From positions 1 through 44,790 of the forward strand of contig NZ_JAHKPJ010000014.1 in NCBI RefSeq assembly GCF_018860345.1: a stretch of 44,790 bases of DNA. The letters run 5' to 3'. The position numbers were made by a program, and so were the translations under genes. Of this stretch, positions 33,078 through 42,725 are shown piece by piece. The notes below the pieces were generated by a model. That model did no database searches. It saw only the letters and a list, made by a program, of their open reading frames with translations, and was not told the origin of the DNA. How positions within the stretch are numbered: position 1 is the first letter of the stretch; each line of letters starts with the position of its first letter. Source of the DNA: Psychrosphaera sp. F3M07. Its GTDB lineage: Bacteria > Pseudomonadota > Gammaproteobacteria > Enterobacterales > Alteromonadaceae.

Positions 33078-33515
33078 CTATAAGGTTTTTGAATAAAACT
33101 CGCTTATATACTTGCCACCTTTAATCTCAGCAATCAGTCTTAATTTATATTGCTGACCTTTGTTGGCAATGAATTGGCGAAGTTGGGTTTCGTGTTTCCA
33201 GTAAAAGGGATTGTCGTGCATTTGCAGTTTTACACCAGTAGCCATTCCATGTTCATCCACCAAAAACAAGGTTGCTTTGGTCAGCTGGAAGGTTGAATTA
33301 ATAAAGGTGGTCCCGTTTTCGTCATAAATACTGACTTGTAAATCGTCTGCTTCTAATACACATGATTTATTAATGATATCGCAATTATCAATAGGTAACA
33401 GTTGTACAACTTTATCTTCGTAGGCTTTGGTCTCAACATAAATGTCCGACAATATATAACCTAAAACGATTAACACTGGGGCAACAAATAACGCGACTTT
33501 TGTATGTTTGTTCAT
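33078..33515 (-). CDS. Small membrane-anchored periplasmic protein of unknown function
   Basis: 145 residues with one N-terminal hydrophobic anchor (about 7-26, VALFVAPVLIVLGYILSDIY) and an extracytoplasmic domain of about 115 residues that looks all-beta, with C45 and C52 (NCDIINKSC) likely forming a disulphide. It is separated from the acetate symporter gene by a strong terminator, so it probably has its own promoter in the 76 bases between. I do not recognise a family. Confidence 0.65.
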   Translation of the reverse strand: MNKHTKVALFVAPVLIVLGYILSDIYVETKAYEDKVVQLLPIDNCDIINKSCVLEADDLQVSIYDENGTTFINSTFQLTKATLFLVDEHGMATGVKLQMHDNPFYWKHETQLRQFIANKGQQYKLRLIAEIKGGKYISEFYSKTL

Positions 33516-33546
33516 ATTAAATCCATCAACGGCTTATACCAAAAAA

Positions 33547-33564
33547 GGCCTCAATTAAGAGGCC
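33547..33564 (-). terminator. Rho-independent terminator of the acetate symporter operon
   Basis: On the minus strand GGCCTC, a six-base loop, GAGGCC, then TTTTTT. It starts 27 bases after the ActP stop codon. A GC-rich stem plus a T tract makes it the clearest terminator in the window. Confidence 0.88.
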
Positions 33565-33591
33565 AAAGATAGAAAAGGTAAACCTTAAACT

Positions 33592-35331
33592 TTAATGATC
33601 ATGTGCGCTAGCGACTTCGCCAACTGGTGATCTAAAGTTATCCACCATGTCTTGGATCTCTTTTGGCGCATCATCAGTAAATTGAAGGATAGCAAAGGCA
33701 ACAGCAAAGTTTACGATTGCACCTACAGCACCAAATGCGTTAGGAGAAATTCCGAAGAACCAGTTTGGATCTAGGCTTCCTAAGAAGTCTGTTCCTTGGA
33801 TAAACATAATGCCTTTATGTTGGAATACATACAACATAGTCACACCGATACCAGAACACATACCCCAGATAGCGGCTTGGCTATTCATGCGTTTAGAGAA
33901 TATACCCATCATAAGTGCAGGGAATATCGACGACGCTGCTAAACCAAATGCCAATGCCACGGTTCCTGCTGCAAATCCGGGCGGATTGAGGCCGAGGTAA
34001 CCGGCCACCAGTATAGATATTGTCATAACAATCCTACCCGCTAACAGTTCGGATTTTTCGGAAATGTCAGGGGTTAATACACCTTTCATTAAATCGTGTG
34101 ACACGGACGAGGATATGGCTAACAATAATCCGGCTGCGGTTGAGAGTGCAGCGGCAATACCACCTGCAGCAACCAATGCAATAACCCAGTTTGGTAAGTT
34201 AGCAATAGCAGGATTAGCAAGAACCATAATGTCACGGTCAACTTTCACCATTTCATTAGTTTCTTTGCTTGCCGTGTATTGAATTTTACCGTCGCCATTT
34301 TTATCTTCGTATTTTAATAGACCTGTTTTTTCCCAATCTTTAAACCATTGAGGACGTGCTTCATATTCCAAATTTTGGCCTGCAACTGGTTCAATTGTAT
34401 TCATAAGATTTAAACGAGCCATCGCACCTACTGCCGGAGCAACAGTGTAAAGTAACGCGATAAATACTAGTGCATAACCTGCTGAAGAACGTGCCGCTTT
34501 AACAGAAGGTACCGTAAAGAAGCGCATGATTACGTGAGGAAGACCCGCAGTACCAATCATTAGAGATAAGGTATAAGCGAACATGTTTAATGTGCCGCCC
34601 ATGTTGTCTGTGGTGTACTCTTTAAAGCCTAAGTCAGTGACAACTAAATCAAGTTTGTCGAGTAAATACATACCGCTGCCGTCAGCTAAAGTACTGCCTA
34701 AACCAAGTTGTGGAATAGGGTTACCGGTTAGTTGTAACGAGATAAATACTGCTGGAATTGTATATGCAAAAATTAGTACACAGTACTGAGCTATTTGCGT
34801 GTAAGTAATACCTTTCATGCCACCTAAAACCGCATAAACCCAAACAACGCCCATACCTATGTATAAACCGTTATCATATTCCACTTCTAAGAAACGAGAG
34901 AAGGCAACGCCCACCCCTTTCATTTGACCTATGATATAAGTTAATGATGCGATAATTAAACAAGCAACCGCAACCATACGTGCAGTTTTTGAATAATAAC
35001 GGTCAGCAATAAATTCAGGCACCGTGAACTTGCCGTGTTTACGCATATAAGGCGCAAGTAACATAGCGAGTAATACATAACCACCGGTCCAACCCATTAA
35101 AAATACAGAACCACCATAACCAAGGAAAGCGATTAAACCTGCCATTGATATAAACGACGCGGCACTCATCCAGTCGGCACCAATGGCCATGCCATTTTGC
35201 ATTGGTGTAATGCCACCACCGGCAACATAAAAGTCACTGGTTGATTTTGCTCGTGCCATCCAGGCAATGGCAAAATACATTGCGAAGGATCCGAATACGG
35301 CGATATAGGTAAAGAGTTTTAACTGTTCCAT
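33592..35331 (-). CDS. actP: Cation/acetate symporter (sodium:solute symporter family, VC_2705-type)
   Basis: 579 residues with about 13 transmembrane segments of the sodium:solute symporter fold. The N-terminal signature region (STSDFYVAGGGITPMQNGMAIGADWMSAASFI) marks the acetate-transporter branch. A hydrophilic insert near 325-365 (EARPQWFKDWEK ... DKNGDGKIQY) with an EF-hand-like DxNxDGxI is typical of this subfamily, which always occurs with a DUF4212 partner. It takes up acetate and related short acids with Na+ across the inner membrane. Its start overlaps the DUF4212 stop by one base. The CrbS-type sensor kinase gene nearby belongs to the system known to activate acetate uptake and use. 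Confidence 0.92.
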   Translation of the reverse strand: MEQLKLFTYIAVFGSFAMYFAIAWMARAKSTSDFYVAGGGITPMQNGMAIGADWMSAASFISMAGLIAFLGYGGSVFLMGWTGGYVLLAMLLAPYMRKHGKFTVPEFIADRYYSKTARMVAVACLIIASLTYIIGQMKGVGVAFSRFLEVEYDNGLYIGMGVVWVYAVLGGMKGITYTQIAQYCVLIFAYTIPAVFISLQLTGNPIPQLGLGSTLADGSGMYLLDKLDLVVTDLGFKEYTTDNMGGTLNMFAYTLSLMIGTAGLPHVIMRFFTVPSVKAARSSAGYALVFIALLYTVAPAVGAMARLNLMNTIEPVAGQNLEYEARPQWFKDWEKTGLLKYEDKNGDGKIQYTASKETNEMVKVDRDIMVLANPAIANLPNWVIALVAAGGIAAALSTAAGLLLAISSSVSHDLMKGVLTPDISEKSELLAGRIVMTISILVAGYLGLNPPGFAAGTVALAFGLAASSIFPALMMGIFSKRMNSQAAIWGMCSGIGVTMLYVFQHKGIMFIQGTDFLGSLDPNWFFGISPNAFGAVGAIVNFAVAFAILQFTDDAPKEIQDMVDNFRSPVGEVASAHDH

Positions 35332-35582
35332 TATTCTTCCTCCACATTATATTTTTTATCTAAGTCATTCATTTTCTTGGTATACCAAAAAATTAGACCT
35401 AAAAATGTATAGATAGAACCTTGTTGTGCAAACCAAAATCCAAGCTTGTAACCACCTAATCTAAATTCGTTTAATTGCTCTACTAGCAGTATTCCAAAAC
35501 CAAATGAAACTACAAACCAGACAATTAAACAGATGAATATTAGGCGAAGATTTTCCTGCCAATATGACGTTTTATTTTCCAC
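35331..35582 (-). CDS. DUF4212 small membrane subunit of the symporter
   Basis: 83 residues with two transmembrane helices (about 13-36 and 50-68), the second ending in an FLGLIFWYTKKMNDLDKKY motif. It always precedes ActP-type symporters of this branch and is thought to be an accessory subunit. Start at 35582, and its last base is shared with the ActP start codon, so the two are coupled. The promoter should lie in the 265-base divergent region shared with the DUF294 gene. Confidence 0.9.
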   Translation of the reverse strand: MENKTSYWQENLRLIFICLIVWFVVSFGFGILLVEQLNEFRLGGYKLGFWFAQQGSIYTFLGLIFWYTKKMNDLDKKYNVEEE

Positions 35583-35847
35583 GACTCACTCCAAATTAAT
35601 CTTTGTTAACTTCAAAGAGAAAATTCGTATATTAATTGTCGTAGAAAATTAACCTGTGACTTTCAACAACATCAATACACCAACCAACTAAAATTACATT
35701 AACAACGGCATTGAGTATGCGGTATTAAACTTTAGTCTAAAGTGATGATTTAATTGTTGTATATCAAACTAGAACCCTTTAAAAATACAGCATGTGTAAA
35801 AATACATATAATGAAAATGTGTATATAAATTGTTTTAGGGTAGGGTT

Positions 35848-37737
35848 ATGGGTAATGAACTGATAGAGCACTTAATGTTTGTACAGCAAATTCCGCCGTT
35901 TGATACTTTACCCAAAGCCACCGTACAGCAACTGGTCAAAAACATAACGATAACCTATGTTACTGCTGAACAAGAATTAACCACGACAGCTTCACTAAAG
36001 GGCACTATCTTATTAGTTAAAAAAGGGGTGTTAGCAAAAAAACAGAGTGGAGAAGAGTCCTCTAGTTCTGATCATCCTATTGAGACAATAGAAAAGTATT
36101 CGGATGGCGATCTTTGTCGTCAGCTTATCTTAAATGACGATGCTATCTTAGTCGTTGAGGAAGATGCGTTATTATATTGTTTATCACTAGATTCAATTCT
36201 ACCGTTATTAAATGACTTTCCCGAGGTACTGCAATTTTTAACGGCATCGCCTGAAACTCGATTAAAACAAACCATTATTAGTCAACACGCTACAGAGTTA
36301 AGTGCCTCACCATTAAATAACTCATTGGTGGGTGATCTACTTTCTAAGTCAGCAGCGACCATTCCACAATATCACTCTATCGTGCAAGCAGCTGAAAAAA
36401 TGACGGAGTTAGGTTATTCCAGTTTAGTGGTATTAAAAAACGAAGGCGCAACCCATTTAAGTGACTTAGGGATCATTACCGACCGAGATATACGGGTCAG
36501 ATGTGTGGCTAAAAGTCTGCCTTTCACTTCACCGGTTAGTGAGATTATGACCAGCAACGTCATCAGTATTGATGCCAATAGCCTTGCTTTTGATGCATTG
36601 ATTATGATGATTGATAAAAACATTCATCACCTGCCAGTGACTAAAAACGGTCACTTATTTGGTGTGATCACGATTACCGACTTAATGCACAAAGAAGCGC
36701 AAAATGCAGCACATTTAATTAGTGTGATCCGCCGCGCAAAAACGGTGGATGAATTGGTTAAAGTGGGCATTATGTTACCTGAGCTTCAACTTAAAATGAC
36801 CAAGTTGGGTATAGCGGGCTTACAAATAGGTAAAAGTATTAGTGCGCTCAGTAAAGCATTAACCATTCAGCTAATTGAGTTGGCTCAACAAGAATTGGGG
36901 AATGCCCCTGTGCCCTTTGCTTGGTTCTCCGCTGGTTCATTAGCAAGGCAAGAACAGTTGGCTTATTCCGACCAAGATAATGGCTTGATTATTAGTGACT
37001 CAGTATCACGGGAACAACTTGATTGGTTTAAACAGTTGGCGGACTTTGTTTGTGATGGGTTAAATTTATGTGGTTTTGTTTATTGTCCAGGTAATGTCAT
37101 GGCCAGTAACGATAAATGGCGACAGACCGCCAGTGTGTGGCGTGAGTATTTTAGAACTTGGATAGACACGCCATCGCCTCAGGCGTTATTAAACTCAAGC
37201 ATCTTTTTTGATTTGAGTTTGGTTTACGGAGACTCACAATTAATTGATGATATAAAACAATATGTATTGTCTAAAACCTCGAAGAGCACTTTGTTCTTGG
37301 CACATTTAAGTAAAAATATGCAGAGCAATAGACCACCATTGGGCTTTATTAGAGATTTTGTTTTAATCTCCAGTGGCGAAAATAAATCTACTATGGATTT
37401 AAAGCATAACGCTATTGCACCTATTGTTGATCTGGCTCGAATATACGCACTGGCACTGGGTATTGAAGAGACGTCGACTATCGAAAGACTAAAAAAAGTG
37501 TCGGAGCATAAGTTAGGTAATAGCGTGGTGAGCCGTTCTTCCGCGCTTAGTTTAATTGATGCCTTTGAGTTTTTAGTGCAATTAAAGTTAAGTTTATATT
37601 TGAAAAAACATGCATCAAACTTACCGGTTAATAATTACCTGTCACCTAAGGATATTTCTCGGTTGGAACGCACACATTTAAAAGATGCGTTTAAGGTTAT
37701 TAAATCATTACAAGATGTAAGACAGGCGGTACTCTAG
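35848..37737 (+). CDS. DUF294 nucleotidyltransferase with cNMP-binding and CBS domains
   Basis: 629 residues: a cyclic-nucleotide-binding-like domain (about 10-130), a CBS pair (about 160-285, second repeat near MTSNVISIDAN), a DUF294 nucleotidyltransferase domain (about 300-440) with GSLARQEQ (362-369) and SDQDNG (374-379), which carries the catalytic Asp pair, and a DUF294 C-terminal helical domain (470-615). The arrangement resembles GlnD-like signalling nucleotidyltransferases. The gene is next to acetate symporter and CrbS genes in many gammaproteobacteria and probably modifies a target in response to small nucleotides; the target is not known to me. Its stop overlaps the GTG of the exonuclease gene (TAGTG). 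Confidence 0.88.
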   Translation: MGNELIEHLMFVQQIPPFDTLPKATVQQLVKNITITYVTAEQELTTTASLKGTILLVKKGVLAKKQSGEESSSSDHPIETIEKYSDGDLCRQLILNDDAILVVEEDALLYCLSLDSILPLLNDFPEVLQFLTASPETRLKQTIISQHATELSASPLNNSLVGDLLSKSAATIPQYHSIVQAAEKMTELGYSSLVVLKNEGATHLSDLGIITDRDIRVRCVAKSLPFTSPVSEIMTSNVISIDANSLAFDALIMMIDKNIHHLPVTKNGHLFGVITITDLMHKEAQNAAHLISVIRRAKTVDELVKVGIMLPELQLKMTKLGIAGLQIGKSISALSKALTIQLIELAQQELGNAPVPFAWFSAGSLARQEQLAYSDQDNGLIISDSVSREQLDWFKQLADFVCDGLNLCGFVYCPGNVMASNDKWRQTASVWREYFRTWIDTPSPQALLNSSIFFDLSLVYGDSQLIDDIKQYVLSKTSKSTLFLAHLSKNMQSNRPPLGFIRDFVLISSGENKSTMDLKHNAIAPIVDLARIYALALGIEETSTIERLKKVSEHKLGNSVVSRSSALSLIDAFEFLVQLKLSLYLKKHASNLPVNNYLSPKDISRLERTHLKDAFKVIKSLQDVRQAVL

Positions 37738-38441
37738 TGTTTTTGGATTGGCTATTTACTCCGGTGAGTCATCAGTATGAGGCACGAAGAGTCGAGTTAT
37801 TAAATAAAATAGATAAAAACAATAATTTGTATGCGTTTTTGTCCGTGCCTATGCCCGCATTAAACAGCGAATTGTCTTCGGTGGAGATAGTGTCTGTGGA
37901 TTTTGAAACAACTGGATTGGATGCGGTAAAAGATAAACTGTTAAGCATAGGTTGTGTAAACATGGCTCAAGGACAAATCCAACTTGGCAGTTGTTTTCAT
38001 GAGATCATCGCAATAGAACAACCTTTGTCGGCTGATAATGTAGCAATACATACAATTACAGATAATGAAACTCAAAATGGCAAGTCACTAAAGCAGGTTT
38101 TTGATGCATTTTTAATGAAGATTGCAGGAAAAGTTTTATTGGTTCATTTTAATCAAATTGAACGCGAATTTATTAAACAAGCCTGTATTGAATTATATGG
38201 TGTTGCGCCCGTTATACCTATGATAGATACTTTGTGTTTGGCTAAAAAAGAGTTTGCTCGTCAGGACTTTCCATTTGATCCACAAGATTTAACATTAGAG
38301 AATTTAAGAAAACGAGCTCAATTGCCATTTTACCAGCAACATCATGCACTTTCTGATGCGATTGCAACCGCAGAGCTTTATCTCACTATGATAAAGCCAA
38401 AGTGCGCCGCCAACATGCAATTAAAAGATGTGTTAATTTAA
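37737..38441 (+). CDS. DEDDh 3'-5' exonuclease (DnaQ/epsilon-like)
   Basis: 234 residues starting at a GTG that shares a base with the previous stop. After a 45-residue leader the exonuclease fold carries D55-x-E57 (VDFETTG), a HFNQIERE motif (137-144) where E142 stands at the position usually held by the second Asp, and H203-x3-D207 (HHALSDA). So it is a DEDDh-type nuclease with an Asp-to-Glu change at one metal ligand; activity is plausible. It is strictly linked to the DUF294 protein by coupling and commonly found with it in this module, so it may degrade or trim a nucleotide or RNA signal rather than proof-read replication. Confidence 0.85.
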   Translation: MFLDWLFTPVSHQYEARRVELLNKIDKNNNLYAFLSVPMPALNSELSSVEIVSVDFETTGLDAVKDKLLSIGCVNMAQGQIQLGSCFHEIIAIEQPLSADNVAIHTITDNETQNGKSLKQVFDAFLMKIAGKVLLVHFNQIEREFIKQACIELYGVAPVIPMIDTLCLAKKEFARQDFPFDPQDLTLENLRKRAQLPFYQQHHALSDAIATAELYLTMIKPKCAANMQLKDVLI

Positions 38442-38495
38442 TTGCGTTTTTAAATGTGTAATCAATTGTGTGTGCAATATTTTAAGGAAGCATGA

Positions 38496-41400
38496 ATGAC
38501 CATTTTGATAATAATTGCATCAAGTATATATGCAGGGCTGATGTTTATTATCGCTCGATGGGGCGATAGAACTAATAATCCGTTATCACAAAAGATCACA
38601 CATCATCCTTTTATCTATGCGTTAGCACTTGGCATTTATTGCACAAGTTGGACGTATTTTGGCGCGGTAGGTACTGCATCAACAGACGGTTGGCAGTTCT
38701 TACCTATCTTGTTGGGGCCTATTTTATTGTTATTGTTTGGGTATCCGGTTTTAGAAAAGCTGGTGCAAGTATCCAAAAAACAAAATGTGACTTCTATTGC
38801 CGACTTTATTTCAGCCCGTTATGGTAAACGCCAACAAACCGCTTTATTAGTCACGGCGATAGCGACGTTAGCGATCATTCCATACATAGCACTACAACTT
38901 AAATCCATTAACGCCAGTTTCTCTGGGTTAACCTTGGCTAACGACAGTGTTGGTACTGGCGAATCAAACTCTGCATTTTTAGCCACCTTGATCATTGCGC
39001 TCTTTGCTATTTTATACGGAGCCAGAAAAGCAGATGTGACAGAATATCGGTCTGGGCTTATATTTGCGATTGCGTTTGAGTCCTTGTTTAAATTATTAGG
39101 ATTGGTGGTTTCTGCAAGTATCGCGTTAACCTTATTTTATGATTTTGAAATTGTAAACCTGCCTCCTATGCCGGAAGAAATTTGGTCAACGGATCGATTT
39201 TTTACTACTGACTTTATTGTTCAAACCTTTATGGCAGGTGCTGCAATATTATGTTTACCACGTCAGTTCCATGTCATGGTGGTGGACAATAGTGACTCTC
39301 AAAACTTACATACCGCCCGTTGGTTGTTCTCTTTGTATTTAATTTTGACCGCTGTGGCGATTATTCCTATTGCATTAGCGGGTCATTACTTCTTATTAGA
39401 TACTGGGGTTAATAAAGACATTTATACAATGCAGTTGCCTATGTTCGTGAATAGTAACTGGGCTACCTTGTTTGTATTTTTAGGGGGAATATCGGCGGCC
39501 AGTGCGATGATCATTGTCGCGACGTTAACGCTCAGTACCATGATCACAAATGACGTGTTTATGCCTTTGTTGTTAAAACGAGACAGCCGTCAAATCATTG
39601 CTCAAGGTCGTTATCAATCTAGGGTTGTGCGATTGCGTCAGTTTACCATAGGTGCCATTTTACTCTTGTCTTATGCTTATTATCAGTCGTGGGCAAATCA
39701 GGCAACGTTACATAGTATTGGTTTGATTGCATTTTCTTTGGTTATCCAATTATTACCACCTATTGTGGGAGGCTTATATTGGCGAAAAGGCCATGCTAAT
39801 GGTGTTTATGCTGGTTTGTTATTAGGCTTTTTAAGTTGGATGATGTTTTTACTTATGCCATTGGCCTCCGCCAGTGATGTGGTTGATCACAGCGGTATTA
39901 TTAGCCAAGGGGTTATCATCAGTTTAATTGTGAATGCGCTTGCTTATTATGTATTTTCGTTAATGGCCACTGAGCGATTAATTGACAAAATACAGGCTGC
40001 TGCTTTTGTTCATCCCAATGTTAAAGTGCCAATTGGCCGCCAAAAGCTAGTCCATACCAGCGCTAGTGTAAAAGACTTAACCGACTTATTGTTAACTTTC
40101 TTGGGGAACAGTCGGTGCGAGCAATTGTTGATGGAATATGAACAAGACCAAGAAGAGCTTGCCGCTAAAGAAGGTACGGTAGCGGTTAAGTTAAAAGACC
40201 AAGAAGAACTCACCCATCATTTTGTGGAATATTGTGAGCGGATGTTAGCCGGGGTATTAGGGGCATCATCAGCACAGTCGTTAGTGAACATTTTGTTATC
40301 CGGCAAGCAGCTAGATGTGGAAGATGTGGTTAACTTTTTTGATGATACCACCTTAGCGTTAAAAACCAATCAAGCTATTTTATTTAGCTCGTTGGAAAAC
40401 TTAAGTCAGGGCGTCAGTGTTATTGACCGTGACTTGAACTTAGTGGCTTGGAATAAACAGTATTTAGAACTATTTGATTACCCAAAAGAAATGGTCAAAG
40501 TGGGGTTGCCAATTAGAAATCTCATTCAGTTTAACGCCGAACGGGGAGAGTGTGGTCACGGTGATATAGATGAATTAGTCAATAAACGCCTTTCACATTT
40601 AAAGAGCAGTCAAAAACACAGCTTTATTCGTAGACGCGGTGATGGGCGAGTTATCGAAATGAACGGTAACCCACTACCTAACGGCGGGTTTGTAACGAGT
40701 TTTAATGACATAACCAGTTTCGTAGAAACCGAACAGGCACTGAAAGACGCCAATATCAACTTAGAACATAAAGTGAAACGCCGTGTTGATCAAATAAGCG
40801 AAATCACTCAAGAGTTAAAATTAGCCAAACAAGAAGCCGAACAAGCAAACGCATCTAAAACGCGATTTTTAGCCCTTGCCAGTCACGATGTTTTACAGCC
40901 GCTTAATGCTGCTCGTTTGTATTTATCGTCGTTAAGTGAAGACTCACTATCTACAACACAACACCAAACCTTAGATAAAGTTGAACAATCATTAAACGCA
41001 ATGGAAGGTTTGTTAGCAACCTTGTTGGAAATTTCAAAGTTAGAACAAGGCGCGTTAATCCCTACTTTTAGTCATTTTAAATTGAGCACAGTGTTACGTC
41101 CGCTATGTGATGAAATTGCAGAACAATGCCAACAAAAAAATATTCAATTTATCGAACATTGGCGTGACGTTGTTGTTTATTGTGATGCAACTTACTTGCG
41201 CCGAATACTACAAAACTTCCTTTCCAATGCCGTTAAATACACTGAGAAAGGTAAAGTACTGATTGGTATGCGCCTAGAAAAAAACGCCATTAGGATAGAG
41301 GTTTGGGATACAGGTGAAGGGATTTCTATGCCGGATCAAAAACACGTTTTCCAAGATTTTTTCAGAACTCATTCGGGCAGCATTAAAGGGTTAGGTTTAG

Positions 41401-41939
41401 GATTAGGTGTCGTGGATCGTATGAGTGAACAACTAAAATGCCCAATTAAATTAACTTCAACATTGGGTAAAGGCTCATGTTTTGGTGTGTCGATTCAATT
41501 GGGTGAGGCTAACCAAGCAGAAGAAACACCTCAGTTTGCCTTACACGAGTCGAGTCAGTTTAATAAAATGAACGTGATTTGTGTGGATGATGAATTACAG
41601 AACTTAGATGCGATGAAGTCATTATTAGGGAAATGGAACTGCCAATGTTTATGTTTTTCTAGTGTTGAGCAATTGAGTGAATATTTACAATTACCGGATT
41701 GTGTTCGCCCAGACGTGTTACTCATTGATTACCAACTTGAACCGTCCACAACATCGGGATTAGACCTTATCCAACAAATGCGTTTGCATTGGCAGTTAGA
41801 CATTCCGGCGGCATTGATCACCGCGGTGAAAGAAGAAAGTTTAAAAGAAACATGTAAAGGCTTAGACGTACGTTATATGCCAAAACCATTAAAACCGGCC
41901 GCGCTTAAATCTTGGTTAAAGAGTTTAGTGCAAAGGTAG
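38496..41939 (+). CDS. crbS: CrbS-type hybrid: SLC5-like transporter domain + STAC + PAS + histidine kinase + receiver
   Basis: 1147 residues. Residues 1 to about 500 form a 13-segment sodium:solute-symporter-like domain; a STAC-like linker (about 515-620) and a PAS domain (about 633-740, LENLSQGVSVID) lead to a HisKA/HATPase core with H797 (ALASHDVLQPLN), NAVKYTEKG, DTGEGI and GLGLGLG, then a receiver (about 1022-1145) with D1078 (LLIDYQLEP) and K1128-like KPLKP. This is the layout of CrbS, which with the LuxR-type CrbR switches on acetate use in Vibrio and Pseudomonas. No CrbR gene is in the window. It begins 54 bases after the exonuclease gene and probably belongs to the same transcript. 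The transporter part may sense or carry substrate. Confidence 0.9.
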   Translation: MTILIIIASSIYAGLMFIIARWGDRTNNPLSQKITHHPFIYALALGIYCTSWTYFGAVGTASTDGWQFLPILLGPILLLLFGYPVLEKLVQVSKKQNVTSIADFISARYGKRQQTALLVTAIATLAIIPYIALQLKSINASFSGLTLANDSVGTGESNSAFLATLIIALFAILYGARKADVTEYRSGLIFAIAFESLFKLLGLVVSASIALTLFYDFEIVNLPPMPEEIWSTDRFFTTDFIVQTFMAGAAILCLPRQFHVMVVDNSDSQNLHTARWLFSLYLILTAVAIIPIALAGHYFLLDTGVNKDIYTMQLPMFVNSNWATLFVFLGGISAASAMIIVATLTLSTMITNDVFMPLLLKRDSRQIIAQGRYQSRVVRLRQFTIGAILLLSYAYYQSWANQATLHSIGLIAFSLVIQLLPPIVGGLYWRKGHANGVYAGLLLGFLSWMMFLLMPLASASDVVDHSGIISQGVIISLIVNALAYYVFSLMATERLIDKIQAAAFVHPNVKVPIGRQKLVHTSASVKDLTDLLLTFLGNSRCEQLLMEYEQDQEELAAKEGTVAVKLKDQEELTHHFVEYCERMLAGVLGASSAQSLVNILLSGKQLDVEDVVNFFDDTTLALKTNQAILFSSLENLSQGVSVIDRDLNLVAWNKQYLELFDYPKEMVKVGLPIRNLIQFNAERGECGHGDIDELVNKRLSHLKSSQKHSFIRRRGDGRVIEMNGNPLPNGGFVTSFNDITSFVETEQALKDANINLEHKVKRRVDQISEITQELKLAKQEAEQANASKTRFLALASHDVLQPLNAARLYLSSLSEDSLSTTQHQTLDKVEQSLNAMEGLLATLLEISKLEQGALIPTFSHFKLSTVLRPLCDEIAEQCQQKNIQFIEHWRDVVVYCDATYLRRILQNFLSNAVKYTEKGKVLIGMRLEKNAIRIEVWDTGEGISMPDQKHVFQDFFRTHSGSIKGLGLGLGVVDRMSEQLKCPIKLTSTLGKGSCFGVSIQLGEANQAEETPQFALHESSQFNKMNVICVDDELQNLDAMKSLLGKWNCQCLCFSSVEQLSEYLQLPDCVRPDVLLIDYQLEPSTTSGLDLIQQMRLHWQLDIPAALITAVKEESLKETCKGLDVRYMPKPLKPAALKSWLKSLVQR

Positions 41940-41950
41940 GGCTTTGTAAG

Positions 41951-42679
41951 TCATAAGTGGTAACTAAGAGTTGTGTCTTGGCTGATCAATTGTTGACTCG
42001 ATATACCGTTATATAAACTTGGTTTGTCGATTTGCTGCGCTACTAACGACTGAGGAAGCTTGGGGGTTAATAAGTCATTAAATACCTCTACATTACTGAA
42101 CGAGCTATCCAACCAGATGTCTATTGTATTGTCATTTTGCGGCAAGATCAGAGGCATCGCCTTTGAGTGTATATGTTTAAGGTTGTCATGCGGCGGAAGT
42201 GTAATGACTGAACAGGAGGTTGTTGTTTGTCCTGTTTGTGGGTGAGTCCATGTTCGGTATAAACCACCAAAAGCGATTGCTTCACCTTCCATTGCGGTCA
42301 TGTCGTAATAATGTATTGGTTTTTTATTAACAAATTCGGTTTCACCAAAACCGGTTGCTGGAATGATGCAACGACTTTCTCTAAAAGGCATAAAACCTGC
42401 AGTTCTTGGGGTATTTAGTTTGTCGTATCGGGTATTAAAAGACGTGTATTTGGACGGCTTAAACCCGGTATCAGTTTTATCCAGCAATAACCACCATGTG
42501 GCATTTTCTACACACCTTTGTATTGTTCCATCTTTGACAGTTTCATGCACTATGGAGACTTGATCGGTTGCTCTTACAAAACGTTGGTTAATCACAGGTG
42601 CAGCGTAAAAATTAATATTAAGTTGCTGGTATAACTTTTCTAATCCATTTGAATAACTTAGGTTTAATCGACCACACAT
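41951..42679 (-). CDS. SRAP-domain abasic-site processing protein (YedK/HMCES family)
   Basis: 242 residues. M1-C2-G-R-L: after removal of Met, Cys2 forms the thiazolidine crosslink to abasic sites in single-stranded DNA. Other family motifs are present: NTRYDKL (around 84-90), ESRCIIPATGFGETEF (around 101-116; the usual GFYEW is GFGETEF here, E present) and HSKAMPLIL (the HxxxMP histidine). It starts 46 bases after the umuC stop on the same strand and lacks an obvious LexA box of its own, so it is probably the third gene of the umuDC operon. That would place abasic-site shielding together with error-prone synthesis under SOS control. Confidence 0.88.
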   Translation of the reverse strand: MCGRLNLSYSNGLEKLYQQLNINFYAAPVINQRFVRATDQVSIVHETVKDGTIQRCVENATWWLLLDKTDTGFKPSKYTSFNTRYDKLNTPRTAGFMPFRESRCIIPATGFGETEFVNKKPIHYYDMTAMEGEAIAFGGLYRTWTHPQTGQTTTSCSVITLPPHDNLKHIHSKAMPLILPQNDNTIDIWLDSSFSNVEVFNDLLTPKLPQSLVAQQIDKPSLYNGISSQQLISQDTTLSYHL

Positions 42680-42725
42680 ATTTTATTCTCTTTTCTGTTT
42701 TATCATTTGTATGCCATTGCATACT

